A stretch of DNA of 64,000 bases. Source: JAJVID01 sp035714085 (GTDB lineage Bacteria; Acidobacteriota; Blastocatellia; RBC074). Positions within the stretch are counted from its first letter, which is position 1. Every line of letters starts with the position of its first letter. The stretch covers positions 1 through 64,000 of the forward strand of contig DASTMP010000296.1 in the NCBI GenBank assembly GCA_035714085.1, in the 5' to 3' direction. The notes under the pieces were generated by a model. That model worked only from the letters and a program-made list of their open reading frames with translations, had not been told where the DNA came from and ran no database searches. The position numbers were made by a program, and so were the translations under genes. Positions 18,346 to 25,834 of the stretch are shown here, piece after piece.

Positions 18346-18429
18346 GCCACAGAGACACCGCAGGCACAGAGCGGAAGAGAAAAAAAAGCCTGTCTATTGA
18401 TCTTTATTTTTCCTCTGTGGCTCTGTGGC
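18346..18429. repeat. Hairpin repeat, cacagaga family
   Basis: GCCACAGAG-type words (18346-18371) are inverted as CCTCTGTGGCTCTGTGGC at 18412-18429. The same family is at 25835-25925 and 36151-36244. It ends 18 nt before the ABC ATPase start. Confidence 0.9.
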
Positions 18430-18447
18430 AATCCGTTTCTGGTCACG

Positions 18448-19224
18448 ATGAATCTGCTGACTGTCGAGGGCATTTCCAAAAAATTCGGCGCTCGCGCTGT
18501 ATTACAAAATGTGAGTTTCAGCGTGCGGCGAGGCGAGGTCCTGGGTTTGATCGGGCCGAACGGCGCGGGCAAAACCACGCTCTTTGAATGTCTGGCCGGC
18601 ATTTTGCCGAGTGACGGCGGGGCGCTCATTACGAATGAGCAAGCGCTTGCTCCCGCGCAACGCAAAAACGCGTTGTTCTACATGCCTGACGGCGTCACGC
18701 CCTGGGCGGAACAGTCCGTCAATTGGGCGCTCGGATTTTTTGAGCGGCTCTATTCGGCGTCGGTCAAAGCGCCGGATTTGCTGGATGCCTTGAAGCTGGA
18801 AAGCCTGCGACACGCGCGCATCGGCTCGCTCTCGAAGGGCGAGCGTAAACGACTGCTGCTCGCGCTGGGCTTGCTGACGCCGCAGTCCCTGTTGATGCTG
18901 GACGAGCCGTTCGACGGCCTGGATTTAAGGCAGGCGCGCGACGTGATGGCCTTGTTGCGAAGTCAGGCGGAGCGCGGGCGGACATTGATGCTCTCAATCC
19001 ACCAGTTGGTTGATGCGGCGCGCGTCTGCGACCGGTTAATTCTGCTCAGCGACGGGCGCGTAGTCGGCGAAGGGACGATTGATGAACTCCGCGCTCAGGC
19101 GAATTTGAGCGATGGCAGTCCATCCAAAGCGGGATTGGCCAAAGCGGGATTGGCCAAAGCGAGATTGGCCAAAGCGGGATTGGCCGAAGCGGGATTGGAG
19201 GAGATTTTCCTTGCTCTCACTTAG
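18448..19224 (+). CDS. ABC transporter ATP-binding protein
   Basis: The product has 258 residues. Walker A is GPNGAGKTT (about residue 37), the Q-loop region is ALFYMPDG, the signature is LSKGERKR (a variant of LSGGQ), Walker B is LLMLDEPFDGLDL, and the switch His is SIHQ. It energises the permease encoded next. The C-terminal residues 226-251 are five A-G-L-A-K-type pentapeptides encoded by a 15-bp tandem repeat, an extension not expected in the family. The start at 18448 fits the domain; a longer upstream frame overlaps the preceding gene and a hairpin. Confidence 0.92.
   Translation: MNLLTVEGISKKFGARAVLQNVSFSVRRGEVLGLIGPNGAGKTTLFECLAGILPSDGGALITNEQALAPAQRKNALFYMPDGVTPWAEQSVNWALGFFERLYSASVKAPDLLDALKLESLRHARIGSLSKGERKRLLLALGLLTPQSLLMLDEPFDGLDLRQARDVMALLRSQAERGRTLMLSIHQLVDAARVCDRLILLSDGRVVGEGTIDELRAQANLSDGSPSKAGLAKAGLAKARLAKAGLAEAGLEEIFLALT
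19126..19200 (+). repeat. 15-bp tandem repeat (5 copies) inside ABC ATPase gene
   Basis: Five copies of AAAGCGGGATTGGCC with three single-base variants are in frame and encode the K/E-A-G/R-L-A/E pentapeptides. The last copy ends GGATTGGAG and so creates the GGAGGAG ribosome binding site used by the next gene's TTG start. Confidence 0.95.
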
Positions 19225-20530
19225 GCTGCTTCTCTTCTCCAAAGAATGGCGCGAATTGATGGTCTCGCGCGCCTATTGGCTTTTGCTTCTGGCCATCGGC
19301 CCGCTCGTCGGCCACAGCTTTATCAACGCCGTTAATCTTTACGCCGAGGCGAGCGGCGTTGGGGGCGGGTCGGCCGCTTTGCCGCAAGGATTGACTCCGC
19401 TCGACGGGATGCTCGCGCCCACATTCGGCGCTTACGATCTGGCCGTGACGCTGCTCTTTCCGTTCGTGGCGATCCGTTTGATCGCGGCGGAAAAAGATAG
19501 TGGCGCGTTGAAACTCGGGCTGCAACTGCCTTTCGGCGTTGGAGAGACGGTTGCGGCGAAGCTGCTGGCGCTCGTCGCGGGATGGCTGATAGCGTGGCTG
19601 CCTGGATTGATCGCCGTCGCGATGTGGAGGGCTTACGGCGGCCATCTATACGCGCCCGAAACTTTGAACCTGCTGCTGGGGCACTGGCTGCGAATGCTCC
19701 TTAGCGCCGGCGTTGCGATCGCCGCGGCGGCCTTGTCCGAGAGCGCGGCGAGCGCGGCGATTGTGACCCTGGGCTTCACGATCGGGACGTGGGCGCTCGA
19801 TTTTATCGCGGCCGGGCGCGGCGGATGGTTGGCCACGCTCGCGGCCTATACGCCGACCGCGGCGCTGCGTTTTTTCGAGCAGGGGCTGCTGCGATTGAGC
19901 GCCGTGTTTGTGATGTCCGCGATGGCGCTGGGCGGTCTCGCAATTGCGGCGATCTGGCTGCATACGGGGCGCAAGCTCGGCGCGCGGCTGCTGGCCGCCG
20001 CCGTTCTGATGGGCTTCATCGCGGTCGCCGTATGGCTCGGATCGCTTTCGCGCGCGAGCTGGGACGCGAGTGAAAACCGTCGCAATTCGTTCTCGAGGAC
20101 CGATGAAGCCGCGCTGCGCCAGATTCACGCGCCGATGCGCATCACCGTCAATCTGGCCGCAGAAGACCCACGGCTGATGGATTACGAGCGCGGCATTCTG
20201 AACAAGCTGCGGCGCATCCTGCCGCGTCTCGAAGTCGATTATGCGGCGCAGAGCCGCACGGGTCTGTTCGAAGGCGCGGAAGAAAGCTACGGAGAGATCT
20301 GGTACGAACTCGGCGGGCGTAAAGTGATGAACCGCTCCACGACCGAGCCGATTGTCGTCGAACAGCTTTACCAACTCGCTGGAATCACGGTTCCGGCAAA
20401 TTCGGACGAGCCTGTGTTTCCCGGCTACCCACTCGCGGCGCATCCCAAAGGCGCTAGCCTGGTCTTTTATGCGCTCTGGCCTCTGTCCGTGATATTGGTC
20501 TGGGGCCTGGCGCGCCATCGTAGGAGATGA
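19211..20530 (+). CDS. ABC transporter permease, Gld-type
   Basis: The product has 439 residues from a TTG at 19211, 7-8 nt after GGAGGAG, overlapping the ATPase gene by 14 nt. An earlier ATG in frame would translate the tandem repeat. Six or so membrane helices span residues 20-280, with the cytosolic motif RLIAAEKDSGALKLGLQLP typical of ABC-2 permeases such as GldF. A soluble segment follows (about 300-400: HAPMRITVNLAAEDPRLMDYERGILNKL) that resembles the start of GldG-like proteins, and then a last helix. The exported substrate is unknown. Confidence 0.85.
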   Translation: MLSLRLLLFSKEWRELMVSRAYWLLLLAIGPLVGHSFINAVNLYAEASGVGGGSAALPQGLTPLDGMLAPTFGAYDLAVTLLFPFVAIRLIAAEKDSGALKLGLQLPFGVGETVAAKLLALVAGWLIAWLPGLIAVAMWRAYGGHLYAPETLNLLLGHWLRMLLSAGVAIAAAALSESAASAAIVTLGFTIGTWALDFIAAGRGGWLATLAAYTPTAALRFFEQGLLRLSAVFVMSAMALGGLAIAAIWLHTGRKLGARLLAAAVLMGFIAVAVWLGSLSRASWDASENRRNSFSRTDEAALRQIHAPMRITVNLAAEDPRLMDYERGILNKLRRILPRLEVDYAAQSRTGLFEGAEESYGEIWYELGGRKVMNRSTTEPIVVEQLYQLAGITVPANSDEPVFPGYPLAAHPKGASLVFYALWPLSVILVWGLARHRRR

Positions 20531-20533
20531 ACA

Positions 20534-21286
20534 ATGAAGAATATTTTCGCTTTTGTGACCACACTGGTTTTAGCTTCCGCGCTCTTCGCTCTTCCCGCCG
20601 TCGCGCAAAAAACGAAGAAGCCCGCGGCCGCGCCGAAGAGCATTCGAATTGACATCAGCAAAGATAAAGTCGGCGGCGAGTCATCGAAGTTCCTTTCGGT
20701 CGTCGGCAACTGGTCGGTGGTGGACGACGGCGGCAAGAAGGCTTACGCAGTCGACGGGCGCGAGTGGCTGCGAGGCAACCCATCGCGCAGTCTGGCCGAG
20801 AACGCGCGCGCGATCTACGGCTCGCGCCACGAAGAGTTCATAGACAACGTGAAGGCCTTTGCCTACTTCCCTTACTCGGTCGCCAAGGATATTCCTGATT
20901 TCCAGAACGGCGAGATCAGCATGAAATTCAAGATGATCGAAGGCAAGTTGGACAAATGCGCCGGAATCCTCTTCAACCTCAAGCCTAACGGCGACTACCT
21001 GACGGTGCGCTTCAACGGCAAGGAAGACAACCTGGTGCTCTGGACGTTCAACAAAGGCGTCCGCAAATTCGTCAAGAAGGGCGTGGAGAACATGCCGCTC
21101 GAGTTGAACAAGTGGCACGAGATCAGGATCGTCGTTCATGGGACACAGCTCGAAGGGTGGTTGAACGGCAAGCATCTGCTCGATTACACGCTCGCCGAGC
21201 CCGTTGCCGGCAAGGTCGGGCTATGGTCGAAGACCGACAGCGTCAGTTATTTCGACGAGTTCACGGTCACGCCGGCTTCGAAATAG
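20534..21286 (+). CDS. Secreted DUF1080/LamG-like jelly-roll protein
   Basis: The product has 250 residues. GGAG lies 7 nt before the ATG, and the gene starts 3 nt after the permease stop. The signal peptide ends LFALPAVAQ. Residues 60-247 have the concanavalin-like pattern of family-16-type/DUF1080 domains: GNWSVVDDGG, GEISMKFKMIEGKLDKCAGILFNLKPNGDYLTVRFNG, LNKWHEIRIVVHGTQLEGWLNGK and GKVGLWSKTDSVSYFDEF. These domains bind or cleave glycans in some members; no catalytic pair can be assigned here. Confidence 0.85.
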   Translation: MKNIFAFVTTLVLASALFALPAVAQKTKKPAAAPKSIRIDISKDKVGGESSKFLSVVGNWSVVDDGGKKAYAVDGREWLRGNPSRSLAENARAIYGSRHEEFIDNVKAFAYFPYSVAKDIPDFQNGEISMKFKMIEGKLDKCAGILFNLKPNGDYLTVRFNGKEDNLVLWTFNKGVRKFVKKGVENMPLELNKWHEIRIVVHGTQLEGWLNGKHLLDYTLAEPVAGKVGLWSKTDSVSYFDEFTVTPASK

Positions 21287-21320
21287 GGCGGGACGCTCAA
21301 ACGGCGGGCGATCAATTCGT

Positions 21321-21349
21321 TTGACAGATGACGCGCTGTTACGAATACT
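21321..21349 (+). promoter_or_regulatory. Promoter/possible operator for blaI-type gene
   Basis: TTGACA (21321-21326) lies 17 nt before AATACT (21344-21349). Initiation would fall at or next to the ATG at 21357, implying a leaderless mRNA. The imperfect dyad TGACAG/CTGTTA overlaps the promoter and could be the repressor's own site (inference). Confidence 0.5.
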
Positions 21350-21356
21350 CCCCCGC

Positions 21357-21809
21357 ATGAAACCCCTCTTTACGCTACGCGGATTCAAACGAACTGGGGA
21401 AGGCGTCGCATCCGACCTTGGACCTCTCGAACGCGAAGTGATGGAACTGATATGGCGGCGTCCCAAACGGGCGGCCGAGGTCAGTGTTCGCGACATCCAT
21501 CTCGCTTTCAACGAGCGCCTGGCCTACACGACGCTGATGACGACGCTCAACCGTTTGCACAAAAAGGGCTTGCTTGAAAGGCGCAAGGAGGGGCGCGCTT
21601 TTTTCTACTCGCCACGTTTTTCTCCCGATGAATTCGAGCGCGGCGTCGCCCGCGCCGTGATCAATATGTTGCTTGGTCGAGGTTCGGACGGTGTCGAGCC
21701 GATCCTGGCCTGCATAATTGACGCGGTGAGCGAGCGCGACCGCGCGCTGCTCGACGAGCTTGATCGATTGATTAAGGAGAAACGTCGCGCGGCGCCACGA
21801 AAGGAGTGA
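21357..21809 (+). CDS. BlaI/MecI/CopY-family transcriptional repressor
   Basis: The product has 150 residues. The winged-helix domain reads LGPLEREVMELIWRRPKRAAEVSVRDIH, LAYTTLMTTLNRLHKKGLLERRKEGRAFFYSP, the standard BlaI pattern, followed by a C-terminal dimerisation helix bundle. BlaI repressors are inactivated by a partner metalloprotease, encoded here 5 nt downstream. The ATG at 21357 has no ribosome binding site, in line with the promoter placement directly upstream. Confidence 0.92.
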   Translation: MKPLFTLRGFKRTGEGVASDLGPLEREVMELIWRRPKRAAEVSVRDIHLAFNERLAYTTLMTTLNRLHKKGLLERRKEGRAFFYSPRFSPDEFERGVARAVINMLLGRGSDGVEPILACIIDAVSERDRALLDELDRLIKEKRRAAPRKE

Positions 21810-21814
21810 AGCCG

Positions 21815-22810
21815 ATGTTCGAATTGCTGGGAATCTGTCTGGCTCTGGCGGCGCTGCTTACGTTCAACGCCCTGGCCGCGACGCTGGCCTCGGCGTTGTG
21901 GAGCGCGATCCGCGTCCGCGCCGAAGACTGGCCGGCCGCGGCGCGCGCGCGACTGCTCTTCGCGCTGCGCGTCTTTCCCGCGATCATTGCCGTCTTTTGC
22001 GTCGGCGCGTTGCTATTACCCGCCTACATCGCGCACGAGCCGCGACCCGCCGTCGAGCCGGTCAGTCTGAAACTCGGCGTCCTGGCGGCGATTTCGGCCG
22101 CCGGGTTGCTGCTCGCGTTATGGCGTGGCGTCGCGGCATGGGTTGCGACCCACAGGCTGATCAAGAATTGGCTGCGCGTCGCCGAGCCGATCAGCTTCGA
22201 TCAAATCCCGGCTTACCGCTTGCGACATCAATTCCCCGTCATCGCCGTAGTCGGCGCCATTCGCCCGAAACTCTTCATCGCCGATCAATTATTTCAATCG
22301 CTGACCTGCGAAGAGATGGCCGCCGCAATCGCGCACGAGAGCGGACACCTTGCGGCCAGAGACAATCTCAAGCTAGCGGCGCTGCGTGTCTGCCGCGACG
22401 CGCTGGCGATTTTCCCCGGCGGAGCAAGTTTAGATCGCGCGTGGGCCGAAGCTTCGGAAGCGGCCGCCGATGAACACGCTGCGAGGGGCGGAAGAGCCGT
22501 TGCGCTCAATCTGGCTCCGACGCTGGTCAAAATCGCGCGTCTCGTCCCCCAGGGGGTCAAGCCCGCAATGCCCGCCGACGCGTCGCTTATCGTCTATGAC
22601 GCGGACGGGATCGCGCAACGAGTTCGGCGATTGATGCGCATGGCGACGCTGGGCGACGCTTCACACCGAGGGCGCGTTTTCAACTCGAAAGCCTGGCCCT
22701 GGGCCTGTTTTGCGGCGATTCTGATTTTGGCGATCTTGTCAACGACAAGCCCATCCGCGCTCCGAGCCACCCACGACGTGATCGAAATCGTCGTCTCGAA
22801 ATTACAGTGA
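21815..22810 (+). CDS. BlaR1-like M56 membrane metalloprotease
   Basis: The product has 331 residues. The ATG at 21815 has AGGAG 8 nt upstream; a GTG at 21806 overlapping the blaI stop is less likely because it would sit on the ribosome binding site. Membrane helices lie at about 3-30, 50-72, 87-105 and 295-315. The zinc site HESGH (H174, E175, H178) is followed by a glutamate in AEASEAAADEHAA. There is no penicillin-binding sensor domain at the C-terminus, so the signal is unlikely to be a beta-lactam. It presumably cleaves the BlaI-type repressor. Confidence 0.9.
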   Translation: MFELLGICLALAALLTFNALAATLASALWSAIRVRAEDWPAAARARLLFALRVFPAIIAVFCVGALLLPAYIAHEPRPAVEPVSLKLGVLAAISAAGLLLALWRGVAAWVATHRLIKNWLRVAEPISFDQIPAYRLRHQFPVIAVVGAIRPKLFIADQLFQSLTCEEMAAAIAHESGHLAARDNLKLAALRVCRDALAIFPGGASLDRAWAEASEAAADEHAARGGRAVALNLAPTLVKIARLVPQGVKPAMPADASLIVYDADGIAQRVRRLMRMATLGDASHRGRVFNSKAWPWACFAAILILAILSTTSPSALRATHDVIEIVVSKLQ

Positions 22811-22861
22811 GACTCTAATAACTCGATCTGAAGTGGTCCCGGCAAATTCACCCCGGAGCCA

Positions 22862-22892
22862 TTAACAAAATCGCGGTTCGGCGGTATATAAT
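22862..22892 (+). promoter_or_regulatory. Probable promoter of FHA gene
   Basis: A perfect TATAAT (22887-22892) is preceded by TTAACA (22862-22867) at 19 nt, a longer than ideal spacer. The start codon lies about 75 nt downstream. Confidence 0.45.
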
Positions 22893-22972
22893 TGGGCGTC
22901 TTCATCCACATTGACTGACCATGAAAAGTCCGCCAATTCACTGCATGTTTTTACCGTTACTGGAGGATACTG

Positions 22973-23887
22973 ATGTTGATATGCCCGACCTGCCGTAACC
23001 AAAACCTGGACACCGCCAAATTCTGCGGTAATTGTGGAAATTCATTCACGCGCCAATCCACTTCAACGTCTTCACTGATCAATTGCGCGCAGGGTCATGT
23101 TTATAGCGCGGTATACGAGCAATGCCCCTATTGCCCGCAACCACAATACGAAAGCCGGGATACGGATTTCGCGACCCGCGTGGAGACGCCGATCACGGCG
23201 GTTGAGCCGTCTCGAGGGGCTGGCACGACCAGTTACGCTCATCCGCAAAATACGAACGATTTCGTGACGCGTATTGATACCCGCGAGAATTTGTTCGAGA
23301 CGCTTGAATCTCCGACTCTCCCGCCTCCGCCGTCGGCGCCGCTCGCGACGGCCTCTGCGTATATTCCGACCGATGCCACCCCGGCCGTCCCTCCGTCGGA
23401 GGCGTTCGGTTCGACGGCCGCTGAGCAGTTCAGGGTGTCGGCGCATATTGAGCCTCCGGCCGCAGGTCAAGAAAGTGGGCATTCTCAGACGTCGGCTCCG
23501 CAAGCAGTCCCGCCCACCCTGGATCGCCGCACGATGGTGCTATCCGACCAATCCACGACGCTGCGCAAATCCAAGGGGCGTATCATCGGGTGGCTGGTCA
23601 CTTTCAGCCATAATCCCGATGGCGACGACTTTCGCATTTACGCCGGATACAATCGGATCGGAGCCAACCCCGTCTGCGACGTCCTGATCGAGGACGAAAC
23701 TGTCAGCGGGTCGCACGCGATCATCGTCTACCGCGACGGGCGGTGCCTGATCAAAGACGATCTCTCGCGCAATGGCACTTTCGTTAACGGGCGGGAGATC
23801 ACTGAGGCGCAGCCGCTCCAAAGCTACGACCAGGTCCGCGTCGGCAACACTAATTTGACCTTCGTCGCGGCGCAGCGCGCCGAGTAA
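22973..23887 (+). CDS. FHA-domain protein with N-terminal zinc ribbons
   Basis: The product has 304 residues; GGAGG lies 7 nt upstream. Residues 4-22 form a zinc ribbon (CPTCRN...FCGNCGN), and a second ribbon is at about 41-57 (C-x-H...CPYC). The linker (60-190) contains two D-F-x-T-R-x-x-T motifs (DFATRVET, DFVTRIDT) and Pro-rich stretches. The FHA domain (about 215-300) has the phosphothreonine-binding pattern YNRIGANPVCDVLIEDETVSGSHAII and KDDLSRNGTFVNG. FHA domains read phosphothreonine, so this is a candidate partner or substrate of a Hanks kinase such as that at 12026-13567 (inference). Confidence 0.92.
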   Translation: MLICPTCRNQNLDTAKFCGNCGNSFTRQSTSTSSLINCAQGHVYSAVYEQCPYCPQPQYESRDTDFATRVETPITAVEPSRGAGTTSYAHPQNTNDFVTRIDTRENLFETLESPTLPPPPSAPLATASAYIPTDATPAVPPSEAFGSTAAEQFRVSAHIEPPAAGQESGHSQTSAPQAVPPTLDRRTMVLSDQSTTLRKSKGRIIGWLVTFSHNPDGDDFRIYAGYNRIGANPVCDVLIEDETVSGSHAIIVYRDGRCLIKDDLSRNGTFVNGREITEAQPLQSYDQVRVGNTNLTFVAAQRAE

Positions 23888-23893
23888 CACCTC

Positions 23894-24033
23894 GGATTGC
23901 GGATTGCGGATTGCGGATCGCAAGAAGACCAATCATACCTTCGAATTTACAGGATAATTACGTCTCAAATCATTAAGACGGAATGAAACCACCTCTCGTC
24001 AATTCTCCGCAATCCGCAATCGAAGAATCCGCA
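23894..24033. repeat. GATTGCG heptamer repeat with inverted arm in rdgB
   Basis: Three to four tandem GATTGCG units (23894-23921) have inverted counterparts TCCGCAATCCGCAAT and AATCCGCA at 24006-24033, inside the first codons of rdgB. The same heptamer recurs in frame in the gene at 53731-55518. Confidence 0.85.
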
Positions 24034-24708
24034 CTCCCCACTCTTCTGATCGCGACTTCGAACAAAGGCAAAGTGGCCGAGATCGCATCGTTGCTCAAAG
24101 GATTGGACTGCCGCACGATCGGTCTCGATGACCTGCCGCAGGTTCCGCCTCCGGTCGAAGAGACTGGGACTACGTTCGTCGAAAACGCGCTCATCAAAGC
24201 CGATTATTATCATGGGGCCACCGGATTGCTTACGCTCGCGGACGATTCAGGGCTGGAGGTCGATGCGCTCGAAGGGCGACCGGGAGTCTACTCGGCGCGA
24301 TACGGCGGCGAAAACTTGAGCAGCGCTCAACAGGTCGCGTTGTTGCTTGAAGAGATGAAAAATGCGTCTGAAGAGAAGCGGTCAGCTCGATTTGTATGTG
24401 TCGTTGCGTTGGTCGGCGCGCCTGGCAAAACATCAGATATGCGAAGTTATGGCTGGCATCTTGATGGAGCGTTGGTTGACGCCACGGTAAGGCCGCAGAT
24501 CAGACAAACCTTCGAAGGACGCTGCGAGGGCAGAATCGCCCTTGCGCCGCGCGGCGCTGGCGGCTTCGGCTACGACCCGATCTTCATCGACGCCGAACTC
24601 GGACGCACTTTCGCCGAACTCTCGCCCGAAGAGAAATCGTCCCGCAGCCATCGTGGGAAAGCCTTGAGAGCGGCGATCAAATACCTTGAAACGCTATTGA
24701 AGAAGTGA
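23983..24708 (+). CDS. rdgB: XTP/dITP diphosphatase (RdgB/HAM1)
   Basis: The enzyme hydrolyses non-canonical purine nucleoside triphosphates (ITP, XTP) to monophosphates and cleans the nucleotide pool. The family core starts at residue 21, LLIATSNKGKVAEI, followed by TGTTFVENALIKADYY, LADDSGLEVDALEGRPGVYSARYGG, GFGYDPIFI and SHRGKAL. The first 20 residues (MKPPLVNSPQSAIEESALPT) are not conserved and are encoded by the inverted arm of a GATTGCG repeat. No internal start codon would remove them. The ribosome binding site is weak. Confidence 0.95.
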   Translation: MKPPLVNSPQSAIEESALPTLLIATSNKGKVAEIASLLKGLDCRTIGLDDLPQVPPPVEETGTTFVENALIKADYYHGATGLLTLADDSGLEVDALEGRPGVYSARYGGENLSSAQQVALLLEEMKNASEEKRSARFVCVVALVGAPGKTSDMRSYGWHLDGALVDATVRPQIRQTFEGRCEGRIALAPRGAGGFGYDPIFIDAELGRTFAELSPEEKSSRSHRGKALRAAIKYLETLLKK

Positions 24709-24711
24709 AGA

Positions 24712-24792
24712 GGGAATGGGGAGTGGGGAGTGGGGAATGGGGCAGCGACGACCTTGTCCCCATTCCCCACTCCCCATTCCCCACTCCCATTC
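24712..24792. repeat. Heptameric hairpin repeat, GGGGAGT family, second copy
   Basis: Words GGGGAGT/GGGGAAT (24712-24742) are inverted at 24757-24792. It fills the gap between the convergent rdgB and zinc-ribbon/Tudor genes and could stop transcription from both. Confidence 0.9.
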
Positions 24793-25198
24793 ACCCTGCA
24801 TGAATCAGGGTCTTCACTTCCCTGCCGAATTTCACATCGATCTTTCCGGCGCGGACCTCGACGACGACGCCTACGCCGAACTTAGGATGATCGACGCGGT
24901 CACCAGCGACGAACCTCTCCTGCATGGAATAGGCGCGCAGTGGGCCAATCTTTTCAGTCACAGGCGCGGACTCTTTTTTCGCGCCTCTCGTCGAAGAACG
25001 AGTCGTTGCGGCTTTGGACGAGCGCTCACGATAGATGTGATTGCTGTGGCAGGTGCGGCACTCGACGCGTCCGATGGAGCCATCGGCGTTGATCGCGGCG
25101 ATGACGTGTTCACGAACGTCTTTGCACTTCCCACAATAAGCGTCCACGTCGCCCCCGACCTGGGAGCGTTTAACGATACCGAGCGAATTCTTCATCAT
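24791..25198 (-). CDS. Zinc-ribbon protein with UvrD/PcrA-type Tudor tail
   Basis: The product has 135 residues. A zinc ribbon uses C22-x-x-C25 (AYCGKCKDVREHV) and C47-x-x-C50 (VECRTCHSNHIYR), then comes a basic Ser/Thr/Lys linker. The C-terminal 40 residues (FVAGDRVDHPKFGVGVVVEV...KIDVKFGREVKTLIHA) match the Tudor-like tail of PcrA/UvrD helicases (GDxVxHPKFGxGxVxxV). In the helicases this tail contacts RNA polymerase; a similar role is inference. Start MMKN at 25198; ribosome binding site weak. It lies 107 nt downstream of the lipoprotein gene on the same strand. Confidence 0.8.
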   Translation of the reverse strand: MMKNSLGIVKRSQVGGDVDAYCGKCKDVREHVIAAINADGSIGRVECRTCHSNHIYRERSSKAATTRSSTRGAKKESAPVTEKIGPLRAYSMQERFVAGDRVDHPKFGVGVVVEVRAGKIDVKFGREVKTLIHAG

Positions 25199-25233
25199 TA
25201 CTTGATTCCGTTTCTATTTTCAACCTTACCTTC

Positions 25234-25267
25234 AATCATCTGGACAATCATCTGGACAATCATCAGG
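25234..25267. repeat. 12-bp tandem repeat (CAATCATCTGGA x2.8)
   Basis: Two perfect and one partial copy lie in the spacer between the lipoprotein and zinc-ribbon/Tudor genes. Confidence 0.8.
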
Positions 25268-25305
25268 GGCTAGACCGGGCCGCCGGATCAAGCGGCGCCA
25301 ACGCC

Positions 25306-25794
25306 CTATTCCAGATTGACGCTCTTCCACTCGCCGCGAATGATCAGATCGCGAATCTCAGATACGCCCTTCCCTTCTTCGTGCAGCTGTTTGACAAGGA
25401 GCCCCTCCTTGAGACAGAGCGTTCAGGTTGCGCCATGATCAGTGGCGAAACAGTCGAGCAGACTGCGATGTCCATTTCCAGCGTCGCAATGACAATAACA
25501 AGGCTGCTGCGAGAAGATTTCTGGGAGCTCCTTCGCGTAACTGTAAGCCTTGACCACTGACGGTTCGGAAAACTGCCTCGGGTCTAAAACAGCCGGGAAT
25601 GGCTTTGCGTCCGCCACATTCGAAAAATAGGCGGGGATGCGCTGGGTCGTCGCCGCATGATCGCCGGGCGAATGCCCAGGGGTCGCGCTTGCCCCTGAAC
25701 TCGAACTCGATGCTGACGACGAATCGCGATTCGCGCCGCATCCGAACAGGAATAGACTGGTCAGGAATAAACCGACCAGGAACGACTTAGTCAT
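25306..25794 (-). CDS. PCYCGC-type lipoprotein, candidate selenoprotein (in-frame TGA)
   Basis: The ATG at 25794 has GGAG 8 nt upstream. The lipoprotein signal ends in LFGC (C19). After a Ser-rich linker comes the PCYCGC-family domain: PCYCHCD (C99, C101, C103), GHRSLLDC (C115), then ATDHGAT. At codon 124 (25425-25423) there is a TGA, followed in the same frame by TLCLKEGLL and VSEIRDLIIRGEWKSV, ending at TAG (25308-25306). Family members have HG-x-x-C-x-x-C-L here, so the TGA replaces the first Cys of a CxxC, giving U124-x-x-C127. A SECIS-like hairpin follows at once (25387-25417). If the TGA were a plain stop, the product would lose its CxxC and about 39 residues. Read as selenocysteine the protein is 162 residues. 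Alternatives are a point-mutated pseudogene or a sequencing error. Confidence 0.75.
25387..25425 (-). promoter_or_regulatory. Candidate bacterial SECIS element after in-frame TGA
   Basis: Read on the minus strand, the TGA (25425-25423) is followed by 11 nt, then a perfect 7-bp stem CAAGGAG/CTCCTTG (25411-25405 and 25401-25395) closing a GGG loop. A lower stem CTGT/ACAG (25417-25414 with 25390-25387) extends it. The 17-nt upper stem-loop, its 11-nt spacing and G at the loop start agree with known bacterial SECIS geometry (short loop beginning with G, roughly 16-37 nt from the UGA). Confidence 0.7.
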
Positions 25795-25834
25795 CGGTAT
25801 TTCTCCGAGTGTGATGATTGAATTCCGGCGCTTG

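Noticed and set aside
19126..19200. CRISPR or a WPKRD-repeat protein in the second frame
   Set aside because: The repeat has no spacers. The WPKRD frame is the out-of-phase reading of the ATPase tandem repeat, and the permease has a better TTG start after it.
21815..22810. Beta-lactam resistance sensor BlaR1
   Set aside because: The C-terminal penicillin-binding sensor domain is absent and no beta-lactamase gene is nearby.
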